A DNA stretch of 64,000 nt from Actinomadura rupiterrae (GCF_024172125.1 NZ_JAMZEA010000008.1:310001-374000), one strand, 5' to 3'. Shown: positions 8,589 to 15,827, counted from the stretch's first letter. Program-made: numbers and translations. Notes: generated by a model not told the origin, from the sequence alone.

Positions 8589-9032
8589 TCAGGACCGGTG
8601 GCGGCGGCAGCGCTTCCGGCCGCCCAGCGACTCCATGATCAGGCTGAGCCCGATGCCCAGCATCCAGGAGTCCTTCGCCAACGGGATGCCCTGCTGCGTC
8701 GGCCGCAGGCTGCCCTCCTCGCGCATCCCCGGGATCTTCAGGTACAGCCCGAGCAGCCCCGCCGAGAACCCCGTCAGCGCCGCCCCCGCCAGGAGCGACG
8801 GCACGATCGGCGCGAGCAGCGTCGCCCCGACCGCGACCTCGGCCGCGCCCAGCGTCCGGGTGAACTTCACCGGCTCCCAGCTCTCCAGGAACGGGTAGGC
8901 GGTCTTGGCGGTGCCGTGGATGCCCTCCGCCATCTCGTCGGTGTTGCGGAGCTTGCCCAACCCCGAGTTCAGGATGAACGCCCCGGTAGCGATCCGCACC
9001 GGCATCTGGTGCGGACGGGTCAGAATCGACAT
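8589..9032 (-). CDS. DoxX-family membrane protein
   Basis: A 147-residue protein with four membrane helices. It begins MSILTRPHQMPVRIATGAFI with the conserved first-helix GLGKL motif (NSGLGKLRN), as in DoxX/DoxD-like proteins. Helices follow at about 60-80, 85-108 and 120-140 (KDSWMLGIGLSLIMESLGG). Family members have been linked to respiratory or thiosulfate-related redox complexes, but most are uncharacterised. Start 9032 is chosen over the longer frame because of the GGAAGG site 6 nt upstream. It lies directly upstream of, and on the same strand as, the LysR gene. Confidence 0.8.
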   Translation of the reverse strand: MSILTRPHQMPVRIATGAFILNSGLGKLRNTDEMAEGIHGTAKTAYPFLESWEPVKFTRTLGAAEVAVGATLLAPIVPSLLAGAALTGFSAGLLGLYLKIPGMREEGSLRPTQQGIPLAKDSWMLGIGLSLIMESLGGRKRCRRHRS

Positions 9033-9196
9033 GACGGCCTTCCGATCGCGCGAACGAGCACCGAGCCCAAGCCCCAGGGCTCCCCGCACCCCTTCCCCCG
9101 CCGCTCCTCAGAGAACCCCGCCCCACCCAGACCTTGCCCGCCCCTTGACCACCCGCGGCACCCCGGACTACCGGAAGGGCCAAACCCCGAGCACCA

Positions 9197-10960
9197 CTAC
9201 TGAGCCATATCGACAAACCGGCTGTAGTGCCCCTGGAAAGCCACGGTCACCGTAGCCGTCGGACCATTACGGTGCTTGGCCACGATCAGGTCCGCCTCCC
9301 CCGCCCGAGGCGATTCCTTCTCATAAGCATCTTCACGATGCAGCAGAATCACCATGTCCGCATCCTGCTCGATGCTGCCGGATTCGCGCAGGTCGGAGAC
9401 CATGGGTTTTTTGTCGGTGCGTTGTTCGGGGCCTCGGTTCAGCTGGGAGAGGGCGATGACCGGGACCTGGAGTTCCTTCGCCAGGAGCTTGAGGGACCGG
9501 GAGAATTCGGAGACCTCTACCTGGCGGCTTTCGACGCGCTTTCCGGAGGTCATCAGCTGGAGGTAGTCGATGACGACCAGGCGCAGGTCGTGCTGCTGCT
9601 TGAGGCGGCGGGCCTTGGCGCGGATCTCCATCATCGACATGTTCGGGGAGTCGTCGATGAACAGGGGGGCCTCGGCGACCTCGCTCATCCGGCGGGCGAG
9701 GCGCGTCCAGTCCTCGTCCTGCATGGTGCCGGAGCGCATGGCGTGCAGCGCGACGCGGGCCTCAGCGGAGAGGAGGCGCATCGTGATCTCGTTGCGGCCC
9801 ATTTCCAGGCTGAAGAACGCCGAGGTCAGCCCGTGCTTGATGGACGCCGCGCGGGCGAAGTCGAGCGCGAGGGTCGAGTTGTGCGTCGGGATGGATGAGC
9901 GGCCGGCCAGGTACATGTGGTCGGCGTTGTCCACCTGGATGCAGCGGACGGGCACGCTCGGAACCGGCCGGACGTCCACGATCTTGGTGACGCGGTCCTG
10001 CGGGCCGTCGATGACGTGGGTCTCGGCGAGGGTGGCGGCGATCTGGGCGGTGGTGCGGACGGCCGTCTCGCCTGACACGGACGTGCGCCACTGGTGCTCG
10101 GCGTCGGCGATGATGATCTCGCCGTCGGAGAACTCGACCTCGTAGCAGGGACGGCCGTGCATGACCTCGGTGGCGGCGACGACGCGGGTGGGCTGCCCGT
10201 CGGCGTCGAAGACCTCGTCGCCGACCGCGAGAGCGCCCATCGTCGTCCAGCCGGAGGGGGTCGGGATCGGGGTGGGCAGCGCCAGTGCCTTTCCCATGGC
10301 GGGGCGGGCTGCGACGACGATCATCTGGCCGGGGTGGAGGCCGTTGGTGAGGGCGTCGAGGTCGGCGAAGCCGGTGGGGACGCCGACCATCTGGCCGCCG
10401 CGGCTGCCGATGGCCTCGATCTCGTCGAGGGCGCCGGGCATGATCTCCGAGAGCGGGACGTAGTCCTCGCCGGACCGCTTGTCGGCGATGGCGAAGACCT
10501 CGGCCTGGGCGCGGTCGAGGATCTCGTCGGCGTCGGCGCCGTCGGCGTTGTAGCCCATCTGGACGATGCGGGTGCCGGTCTCGACGAGCTTGCGCAGGAC
10601 CGAGCGCTCGCGGACGATCCGGGCGTAGTAGCCGGCGTTGGCGGCGGTGGGCACCGAGGAGATGAGGGTGTGCAGGTAGGGCGCGCCGCCGACGCGCCCG
10701 ATCTCGCCGCGCTTGGTGAGCTCGCCCGCGATGGTGACGGCGTCGGCGGGGTCGCCGCGGCCGTAGAGGTCGAGCACGGCGTCGAAGATGATCTGGTGGG
10801 CCGGGCGGTAGAAGTCGGCCGTGCGCAGGACCTCGATCACCTCGGCGATCGCGTCCTGGGACAGCAGCATGCCGCCGAGCACACCCTGCTCGGCCGCGAT
10901 GTCGTGCGGCGGTGTCCGCTCGAACTCCCGGTCGCCGGGCTCGAGTTCGGAGACGCTCAT
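9197..10960 (-). CDS. dnaB: replicative DNA helicase DnaB with in-frame intein
   Basis: The precursor is 587 residues, of which residues 225-361 are an intein; the spliced helicase would be 450 residues, near the family norm. The hexameric helicase unwinds DNA at the fork. The N-terminal domain (PPHDIAAEQGVLGGMLLS) binds primase. The RecA-like domain has the Walker A motif AARPAMGK-STLALDF, split by the intein exactly between Lys and Ser. Walker B is LVVIDYLQLM, followed by ALSQLNRGPE and the arginine-finger region. Splicing is therefore required for ATPase activity. The ATG at 10960 was chosen because it gives the conserved N-terminus. In mycobacteria dnaB also lies downstream of rplI and also carries an intein. 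Confidence 0.95.
   Translation of the reverse strand: MSVSELEPGDREFERTPPHDIAAEQGVLGGMLLSQDAIAEVIEVLRTADFYRPAHQIIFDAVLDLYGRGDPADAVTIAGELTKRGEIGRVGGAPYLHTLISSVPTAANAGYYARIVRERSVLRKLVETGTRIVQMGYNADGADADEILDRAQAEVFAIADKRSGEDYVPLSEIMPGALDEIEAIGSRGGQMVGVPTGFADLDALTNGLHPGQMIVVAARPAMGKALALPTPIPTPSGWTTMGALAVGDEVFDADGQPTRVVAATEVMHGRPCYEVEFSDGEIIIADAEHQWRTSVSGETAVRTTAQIAATLAETHVIDGPQDRVTKIVDVRPVPSVPVRCIQVDNADHMYLAGRSSIPTHNSTLALDFARAASIKHGLTSAFFSLEMGRNEITMRLLSAEARVALHAMRSGTMQDEDWTRLARRMSEVAEAPLFIDDSPNMSMMEIRAKARRLKQQHDLRLVVIDYLQLMTSGKRVESRQVEVSEFSRSLKLLAKELQVPVIALSQLNRGPEQRTDKKPMVSDLRESGSIEQDADMVILLHREDAYEKESPRAGEADLIVAKHRNGPTATVTVAFQGHYSRFVDMAQ
9878..10288 (-). other. class 3 mini-intein in DnaB P-loop
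   Basis: The 137-residue insert starts with ALALPTPIPTPSGW and ends with SSIPTHN before Ser+1 of the C-extein. Residue 1 is Ala rather than Cys or Ser, so standard splicing is impossible. Instead the three residues that define class 3 inteins are present: Trp67 in block B (ADAEHQW), Cys116 in block F (VPVRCIQVDNADHMYLAG) and Thr135 in block G (PTHN). Cys116 would be the first nucleophile, with Asn137 cyclising. There is no endonuclease domain, hence a mini-intein. The codon use resembles the host gene. Confidence 0.9.
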
Positions 10961-11263
10961 CCCGGGCACACCCCCCTCACCTCGGGCGCCGGCGGCCCCG
11001 TCCGCCTTCGCCGTCCGTCCAGCCCACATCTATCCCAGGGCTCCGACATTCTCTCCGCGGCCGGGCCGGGCGCCAAAAGGATCTGTGGACGGGATTGTGG
11101 AGTCCCTGTGCAGACACGCCGTGCGGGTTGTGCACGACCTGTGGACAACCCTGGGGACAACTTCGGGAGCTTTCCCGCGAGCCCGCACTGACCTGCGGAA
11201 ATACTGTCCACCGGGTGTGTGGGAAAGAAAGTCGGGCAACTCGCCCGAAGTAAGGGGAGTACA
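10961..11263. promoter_or_regulatory. dnaB/MATE divergent intergenic region with DnaA-box-like sites
   Basis: This gene-free stretch separates dnaB (minus) from the MATE leader (plus). It contains TGTGGACAA at 11140-11148, an exact match to the actinobacterial DnaA box TTGTCCACA read in reverse, TGTGGACGG at 11084-11092 (CCGTCCACA, a permitted variant) and a looser TGGGGACAA at 11152-11160. The cluster is too small for an origin. It could couple dnaB expression to DnaA. No clear promoter hexamers were assigned. Confidence 0.5.
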
Positions 11264-11293
11264 GTGAACGTCGATTACCCATTCTTCGTGTGA
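11264..11293 (+). CDS. nine-codon leader ORF coupled to the MATE gene
   Basis: GTG at 11264 with a strong AGGGGAG ribosome site 4 nt upstream opens the frame MNVDYPFFV and stops at TGA 11291-11293. That stop overlaps the MATE GTG start at 11290 in a GTGA tetranucleotide, the usual sign of translational coupling, and the MATE start itself has no good ribosome site. The peptide may only serve to deliver ribosomes. It is too short to judge by composition. Confidence 0.4.
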   Translation: MNVDYPFFV

Positions 11294-12642
11294 CGAGGCC
11301 CATGAGCGCAACCCGGAAGCAGGACCGCGAGATCCTGCGGCTGGCCGTGCCGGCGTTCGGCGCGCTGGTCGCCGAGCCGCTGTTCCTGCTGTCGGACTCG
11401 GCCATCGTGGGGACGCTCGGCACCGCGCCGCTGGGCGGCCTCGGCGTGGCGAGCCAGCTGCTGAACACGCTGGTCTACCTGTCGGTCTTCCTGGCGTACG
11501 GGACGACGGCGGGGGTCGCGCGGCAGATCGGTGCGGGGAACGTGCGCGCCGGTATCCGGCAGGGCGTGGACGGCATGTGGCTCGCGCTCGTCATCGGGGT
11601 CGTGCTGGTCGTGGTGGGCCTGCCATTGGTTCCGTGGCTGGTGGACGTCTTCGGGGCGTCCCAGCAGGTGGACCCGTACGCGCGCACGTACATGGCGATC
11701 AGCCTGTTCGGCGTCCCGTCGATGCTGGTGGTGCTCGCTGGGACAGGCGTCCTGCGTGGCCTGCAGGACACCCGCACACCGCTTTTCGTGTCGTTGGGCG
11801 GCTTCTCGCTGAATCTGCTCCTGAACGCCGTGTTCGTACTCGGGTTCGGTTGGGGCATCGCCGGGTCCGCTTGGGGGACGGTCATCGCCCAGACGGGCAG
11901 CGCGGCCGTCTACGTGGTCGTGGTGGTGCGGGCGGCACGACGCCATGGGGCGGGCGTGCGTCCGGATGTGGCGGGTCTACGGACGGCCGCGTCCGCAGGG
12001 GCGTCCTTGCTGGTACGGACGGCGGCCTTGCGGATCGTCCTCATCGTGGGGACGTCGGTTGCCGCGCGTATGGGTGATGCTGAAATCGCGGCGTATCAGG
12101 TCGGTTTCCAGATCTGGTCCCTGCTGGCGTTCGCGCTGGACGCTCTCGCCATCGCCGGTCAGGCCATCACTGGACGGTACCTCGGCGCGGCGGACGTTGC
12201 TCGTGTGCGCGCGGTGACGCGGCGCATGGTCGTGTGGGGCGTGGGCTCTGGCGTGGTGTTCGGGCTGGGGATCGTGGCCGTCCGGCCGTGGCTGCCGTCG
12301 TTGTTCACGGCCGATCCGGACGTCCGGCATCTGCTGCTGGCGTCGCTGCTGATCGTGGCGCTGCTCCAGCCGGTCGCGGGCGTGGTGTTCGTGCTGGACG
12401 GCATCCTGATCGGCGCGGGCGACGGGGCGTACCTGGCGTGGACGACGCTGGTCGCCACGATCGTCTTCCTGCCCGCCGCTCTGACCTCGTACTGGGCAGG
12501 CTGGAGCCTGGTCGGGCTGTGGTGCGCGATCGGCCTGTGGATGGTGACGCGGATGGTCACGCTGGGCGCGCGGGCGCGGGGCGACCGGTGGCTGGTGACC
12601 GGGGCCGTCCGGCGGGCCCGGGAGGACGCCCCCGCAACGTGA
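11290..12642 (+). CDS. MATE-family (DinF-like) efflux transporter
   Basis: This 450-residue antiporter has about twelve membrane helices in two pseudo-symmetric bundles. It expels drugs or metabolites using a Na+ or H+ gradient. The DinF-like start DREILRLAVPAFGALVAEPLFLLSDSAIVG and the MATE hallmark LGGLGVASQLLNTL are visible; a matching region in the second half is RMGDAEIAAYQVGFQIWSLL. GTG 11290 is taken as the start by its GTGA overlap with the leader; ATG 11302 is a possible alternative. A MATE gene next to dnaB is also known from Streptomyces. Substrate is unknown. Confidence 0.85.
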   Translation: MTRPMSATRKQDREILRLAVPAFGALVAEPLFLLSDSAIVGTLGTAPLGGLGVASQLLNTLVYLSVFLAYGTTAGVARQIGAGNVRAGIRQGVDGMWLALVIGVVLVVVGLPLVPWLVDVFGASQQVDPYARTYMAISLFGVPSMLVVLAGTGVLRGLQDTRTPLFVSLGGFSLNLLLNAVFVLGFGWGIAGSAWGTVIAQTGSAAVYVVVVVRAARRHGAGVRPDVAGLRTAASAGASLLVRTAALRIVLIVGTSVAARMGDAEIAAYQVGFQIWSLLAFALDALAIAGQAITGRYLGAADVARVRAVTRRMVVWGVGSGVVFGLGIVAVRPWLPSLFTADPDVRHLLLASLLIVALLQPVAGVVFVLDGILIGAGDGAYLAWTTLVATIVFLPAALTSYWAGWSLVGLWCAIGLWMVTRMVTLGARARGDRWLVTGAVRRAREDAPAT

Positions 12643-12705
12643 CGCGTTCGACGTTGCGGACATAGCGTCAGGCTCACCCGTCCCCGGGGTCCCACTCGCT
12701 ACTAT

Positions 12706-12721
12706 TCGAACATGTGTTCAC
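12706..12721. promoter_or_regulatory. LexA (SOS) box over the start codon of the 65-residue gene
   Basis: TCGAACATGTGTTCAC matches the actinobacterial LexA box consensus TCGAAC-N4-GTTCGA at 10 of 12 defined positions. The central ATGT contains the start codon of the following gene, so LexA binding would directly block its transcription or initiation. Confidence 0.65.
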
Positions 12722-12909
12722 CCGAGGGCGAGGGCATCGACCGGCTGGCCGACGCGATCGACGATCTCGCGGACGCCGCTACCGACGCGCTCACCCCCGA
12801 GGAGGTCGCGGCGCGCATCGCCGGCCTGTGGTCGATCGTCGAGGCCCTGGACCCCGAGATCGCCCGCCGCCGCTCCCGCTACGACACCCCGCGCTCCCGC
12901 GACAACTAG
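12712..12909 (+). CDS. small protein resembling the N-terminus of 13E12/DUF222 proteins
   Basis: A highly acidic, mostly helical protein of 65 residues (MCSPEGEGIDRLADAIDDLA, then a TPEEVAARIAGLWSIVEALD helix). Actinobacterial 13E12/DUF222 HNH-endonuclease proteins start with a similar acidic helix and also have a LexA box overlapping the start codon, which is seen here. The HNH and DUF222 bodies are absent. It is therefore either a truncated remnant or a stand-alone SOS-induced small protein. No ribosome site is obvious, so it may be translated from a leaderless transcript. The relationship is inferred, not proven. Confidence 0.6.
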   Translation: MCSPEGEGIDRLADAIDDLADAATDALTPEEVAARIAGLWSIVEALDPEIARRRSRYDTPRSRDN

Positions 12910-12922
12910 CGGCCGGCTTTGG

Positions 12923-13339
12923 CTAGCCGGCGGTCGCGATGGCGATGGAGCCTTGGGCGACGGCGCAGAGGGTTTCGGTGCCCGACGCGTCCAGGGTCGT
13001 GATGTCGCAGCGGCAGATGACGCGGGTGCGGCCGGCGCGGACGACCTCGGCACGCGCGCGCAGCGTCTCGCCGACGGCGGGCTTCAGGTAGTCGATGGTG
13101 AAGCCCGCCGTGACCAGGTTCGCGCCGGCGACCGAGCCCGCGGCGAAGGTCAGCGTGTTGTCGGCCGCATACGACAGGACGCCGCCGTGCACGAAGCCGT
13201 TCTGCTGGCGCAGCTCGTCCCGGATGTCGAGTTCGAGGGTGGCCGCGCCGTCGCCGAACGCGGTGATCCGCGCGTCCAGCAGGCGGCTGAACGGCTGCGC
13301 GGCGAGGGCCTTGCGGGCGAGGTCGAGGTCGAGATCCAT
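12923..13339 (-). CDS. PaaI-like hotdog-fold thioesterase
   Basis: This 138-residue protein has a single hotdog domain that hydrolyses acyl-CoA or aryl-CoA thioesters. The signature QQNGFVHGGVLSYAADNTL holds the HGG motif and the catalytic acidic position of the PaaI group. The strand LVTAGFTIDYLKPAVGETLR is the usual dimer-facing edge. Length is normal. It is divergent from a MarR gene with a perfect palindrome covering the space between the two starts, so MarR repression of this gene is likely. The substrate is not identifiable. Confidence 0.85.
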   Translation of the reverse strand: MDLDLDLARKALAAQPFSRLLDARITAFGDGAATLELDIRDELRQQNGFVHGGVLSYAADNTLTFAAGSVAGANLVTAGFTIDYLKPAVGETLRARAEVVRAGRTRVICRCDITTLDASGTETLCAVAQGSIAIATAG

Positions 13340-13346
13340 CGGCGTT

Positions 13347-13370
13347 CCTCACTTCACTGGTGAAGTGAGG
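13347..13370. promoter_or_regulatory. palindromic operator between thioesterase and marR
   Basis: Two perfect 11-bp arms, CCTCACTTCAC and GTGAAGTGAGG, are separated by TG. The site begins 8 nt from the thioesterase start and lies 36 nt before the MarR start. Size and symmetry fit a dimeric MarR regulator, and TTCAC-N2-GTGAA is a typical core. Confidence 0.75.
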
Positions 13371-13406
13371 ATGTCGCGCGGGGTTCGGCTCTGTCAAGAT
13401 CGGCGC

Positions 13407-13847
13407 ATGGCCGAACCCGATGAGCGCCTGTTCTTCCTGCTGCAACGCGCCGCGCACCAGCTGCGCCTCGCGGCCGACCGGCGCCTCCAGGCCGCCGCCG
13501 GGATCAGCACGGCGCAGCTCGGCGCGCTGTTCGCGGTGCAGGACGCGCCGGGCCTCACCCAGCGCGACCTCGCCCGGACGCTGGGCCTGCGCGAGTCCGC
13601 CGTCACGGGCCTGGTCACCCGCCTGACCTCGGCGGACCTGGTCGTCCGGGAGCCGCATCCGGACGAGCACCGCGCGGTCGTGCTGCGCCTCTCCGCGGGC
13701 GGCGAGGCCGCGTTGCGCGCCGCGCAGCCCGCGATCGACGCGTTCAACGCCGAGCTGCGCGCGGTGCTCGGCGACGCGAGCTTCGTCCAGACCTCGGCCG
13801 CCCTGAGCCGCCTGGTGAGCGCGCCGGAGGCTCAGGGGTCGAACTGA
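13407..13847 (+). CDS. MarR-family transcriptional regulator
   Basis: A winged-helix dimer of 146 residues. The recognition region is LTQRDLARTLGLRESAVTGLVTRL, followed by the wing VVREPHPDEHRAVVLRLSAGG with the conserved Asp-x-Arg type turn. N- and C-terminal helices would dimerise. It probably represses itself and the divergent thioesterase through the 24-bp palindrome upstream. ATG 13407 is chosen because it gives a standard MarR start. Its 3' end overlaps the convergent amidase gene by 16 nt. The inducing ligand is unknown, perhaps an aromatic acid or acyl compound. Confidence 0.88.
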   Translation: MAEPDERLFFLLQRAAHQLRLAADRRLQAAAGISTAQLGALFAVQDAPGLTQRDLARTLGLRESAVTGLVTRLTSADLVVREPHPDEHRAVVLRLSAGGEAALRAAQPAIDAFNAELRAVLGDASFVQTSAALSRLVSAPEAQGSN

Positions 13848-14917
13848 GTGCCCTGCCTGCGGAACTCGTCGGGGTCGTCGTCCTGGAAGGGCGGGGACGG
13901 GTCCGGCGAGTCGTCGGTGGGTTCCTGGGCGTCCGGCGGGAAGGGTTGCAGGGAGGTCGTCCGGCGCGCGACGGCCTTGCGGAGGTCCGGGATGCGCGAG
14001 TAGAAGCGGTCGCCCGGGCAGTCAGTGGAGCACAGGTCGCGGTGGCCGACGATCGCCTCGGACGGGTCGAGGCCGTACCGGACGCAGAGCCAGGCGCAGA
14101 CCTCCACGAGCGAGGCCCGCAGGGCGTCCGGGAGGTCCTCGGACACGTAGGTGCCCTCGTTCTCGATCCCGATCGTGTGCGCGTTGTGGTGGAGGGCCTG
14201 GGCGCCGACGGCGTGCCTGCCGTCGAGGATCGCCTGGAGGCTGCGGTTGCGGCCCTCCATCACGTACCCGCCGCGGCTGATCGTGAGCTGCTGGCCGCTG
14301 TCGTCCCAGCCGCGCCCGCGCATGTGGAAGCGCTGGACGTCCCGCGAGAGCCGGTAGGCGTGCTCAAGCGAGGTGTCGGGCGAGTTCGGCGACGCGGTGT
14401 GGTGCAGGACGATGCGGTCGGGCGCGCGGTTCAGGACCGTGGCCGGACGGCGCGGTGGACGGGCCTTCCAGTCGGCGCGTGGATGGACGAACGGGTCCGG
14501 CCCGCCGTCCCCGAGCCGCGCCGCGTCCTCGCGCGCCCGGAGCGAGTCGTGCGGATGCGGCTCGGCAGAGCCATCGCTGCGGACGCCGCCGCCGGCCGAT
14601 CCGGACGCCGACCCAGGACTTGGGAGGTTTTCCGCCATGGCCGCATTCTGGGGCCCCAGCAGCGCGTCCGCCGTCCAGAGCCCCAGGACCGCGCCCAGCA
14701 GGCTCCGCCGCGACACCACCTCCGCCGCATTGGACGGCGCCGGCGGCCGATCTCCCGACCGGTCCGGCCCTTCTCCCGACCGGTTCGGCCGTCCTGCCGA
14801 CCGGTTCGGCCGTCCTGCCGACCGGTTCGGCCGTCCTGCTGACCGGCCTTGCTGTTCTGCCGACCGGTCCGGCTGCTGTGCCGACCGGCCTGGCTGTTCT
14901 GACGAAAGACCCGGCAC
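13832..14917 (-). CDS. Tat-exported N-acetylmuramoyl-L-alanine amidase (PGRP domain)
   Basis: 361 residues from GTG 14917, selected for its GGAGGG site 5 nt upstream. The N-terminal 60 residues are low complexity with heptad RSAGRPN repeats. A twin-arginine signal follows (SRRSLLGAVLGLWTADALLG, then AMA cleavage site). The catalytic domain at about 160-320 is a zinc amidase of the PGRP/amidase_2 type: IVLHHTASPN supplies zinc His residues, HNAHTIGIENEG the conserved core, and VGHRDLCSTDCPGD the last zinc ligands. It would cleave the stem peptide from muramic acid outside the membrane. The long region before the Tat signal is unusual; initiation at GTG 14719 or 14716, giving an immediate Tat signal, is an alternative. 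Confidence 0.82.
   Translation of the reverse strand: MPGLSSEQPGRSAQQPDRSAEQQGRSAGRPNRSAGRPNRSAGRPNRSGEGPDRSGDRPPAPSNAAEVVSRRSLLGAVLGLWTADALLGPQNAAMAENLPSPGSASGSAGGGVRSDGSAEPHPHDSLRAREDAARLGDGGPDPFVHPRADWKARPPRRPATVLNRAPDRIVLHHTASPNSPDTSLEHAYRLSRDVQRFHMRGRGWDDSGQQLTISRGGYVMEGRNRSLQAILDGRHAVGAQALHHNAHTIGIENEGTYVSEDLPDALRASLVEVCAWLCVRYGLDPSEAIVGHRDLCSTDCPGDRFYSRIPDLRKAVARRTTSLQPFPPDAQEPTDDSPDPSPPFQDDDPDEFRRQGTQFDP
14755..14900. repeat. 21-bp tandem repeat within the amidase 5' region
   Basis: About seven direct copies of a 21-bp unit, CCGACCGGTTCGGCCGTCCTG in its cleanest form, run through the first 50 codons of the amidase gene. The central three copies are nearly identical, and outer ones have diverged. 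On the minus strand each unit encodes RPNRSAG or a variant. Confidence 0.8.
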
Positions 14918-14999
14918 GCTGACCCTCCGAACCGACGATGTGATTACGGAACGTAGTCGGTGGGCGCGGGTCGGCCCAAGCACCCGGCGGTTCGCTGAC

Positions 15000-15013
15000 G
15001 TTTCACATGAAAC
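15000..15013. promoter_or_regulatory. parS-like site with one mismatch
   Basis: GTTTCACATGAAAC differs from the ParB target GTTTCACGTGAAAC only at one central position. It lies between the amidase and the rplI terminator, about 46 kb from the parS cluster near parB. Confidence 0.6.
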
Positions 15014-15018
15014 GGAAA

Positions 15019-15049
15019 ACGGCCGGACCCCCGAAGGGGATCCGGCCGT
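15019..15049 (-). terminator. terminator of the rpsF-ssb-rpsR-rplI operon
   Basis: The arms ACGGCCGGACCCC and GGGGATCCGGCCGT pair around a GAA-type loop with one bulge, just beyond the rplI stop. No long T tract follows, as is usual in GC-rich actinomycetes. Confidence 0.65.
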
Positions 15050-15069
15050 CCGTTCACTCAGAGTCGAGC

Positions 15070-15516
15070 TCAGCCCTCAAGGACGTCCACGTCGATGGAG
15101 GCGCTGACCTCCGGGTGCAGCCGGACGCTGACCCGGTGGGTGCCGACGGTCTTGATCGGGTTGCCGATCTCGATCCGCCGCTTGTCGAGCTCGGGGCCGT
15201 CCGCGGCCTGGACCGCGGCGGCGATGTCGGCGGCGGTCACGGCGCCGAAGAGGCGGCCGTTGCTGCCGGTCCGGGTGCGCAGCACGACCTTGAGCGACTG
15301 CAGCCGCCCGGCGATCTCCTTGGCGTGCTCGACGGTCGCGATCTCGCGGGCCGAACGCGCCTTCTTGATCGACTCGATCTGCTTCTCGGCGCCGCGCGTC
15401 CACAGGATCGCGAAGCCGCGCGGGACGAGGTAGTTGCGGCCGTAGCCGTCGCGGACCTCGATGACGTCGCCGGGCTCGCCGAGCCCGGTGACCTGCTGGG
15501 TCAGGATGAGCTTCAT
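15070..15516 (-). CDS. rplI: 50S ribosomal protein L9
   Basis: This 148-residue protein binds 23S rRNA near the base of the L1 stalk. The N-terminal domain is canonical: MKLILTQQVTGLGEPGDVIE, then VRDGYGRNYLVPRGFA. A long connecting helix (KQIESIKKARSAREIATVEH) leads to the C-terminal domain with GRLFGAVTAADIAAAV and the ending KTVGTHRVSVRLHPEVSASI. Length is standard. It is the last gene of the rpsF-ssb-rpsR-rplI operon, starting 17 nt after rpsR. Confidence 0.97.
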   Translation of the reverse strand: MKLILTQQVTGLGEPGDVIEVRDGYGRNYLVPRGFAILWTRGAEKQIESIKKARSAREIATVEHAKEIAGRLQSLKVVLRTRTGSNGRLFGAVTAADIAAAVQAADGPELDKRRIEIGNPIKTVGTHRVSVRLHPEVSASIDVDVLEG

Positions 15517-15533
15517 GTCGTCGTCCCCCTGAC

Positions 15534-15770
15534 TCAGCGCGCGGTGCTGGTGTAGGGCAGCAGCGCCATCTCGCGGGCGTTCTTGATCGCCGTGGCGACG
15601 TCGCGCTGGTGCTGGGTGCAGTTGCCGGTCACGCGACGGGCCCGGATCTTGCCGCGGTCGGAGATGAACTTCCGCAGCAGGACCGTGTCCTTGTAGTCGA
15701 CGTAGGAGATCTTCTCCTGGCAGAACACGCAAACCTTCTTCTTCGGCTTGCGCGGAGGTGGCTTCGCCAT
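15534..15770 (-). CDS. rpsR: 30S ribosomal protein S18
   Basis: This 78-residue protein binds S6 and 16S rRNA in the platform of the small subunit. The core is intact: YVDYKDTVLLRKFISDRGKI, RARRVTGNCTQHQRDVATAI, then KNAREMALLPYT. The N-terminus has CVFCQ plus the later Cys in GNC, a partial zinc-ribbon set. Actinobacteria often carry zinc-binding and zinc-free S18 paralogues; this one keeps three cysteines, so zinc binding is possible but not certain. It lies between ssb and rplI. Confidence 0.97.
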   Translation of the reverse strand: MAKPPPRKPKKKVCVFCQEKISYVDYKDTVLLRKFISDRGKIRARRVTGNCTQHQRDVATAIKNAREMALLPYTSTAR

Positions 15771-15827
15771 CGTGGTGCTCCTTTGGGGAGAGCCCCGCTC
15801 GCGCGGGAATGGACGTGTGTGTGTTGG

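Noticed and set aside
11084..11160. An origin of replication at the dnaB promoter.
   Set aside because: Only two good DnaA boxes and no AT-rich unwinding region; parB and parS place oriC beyond the right end.
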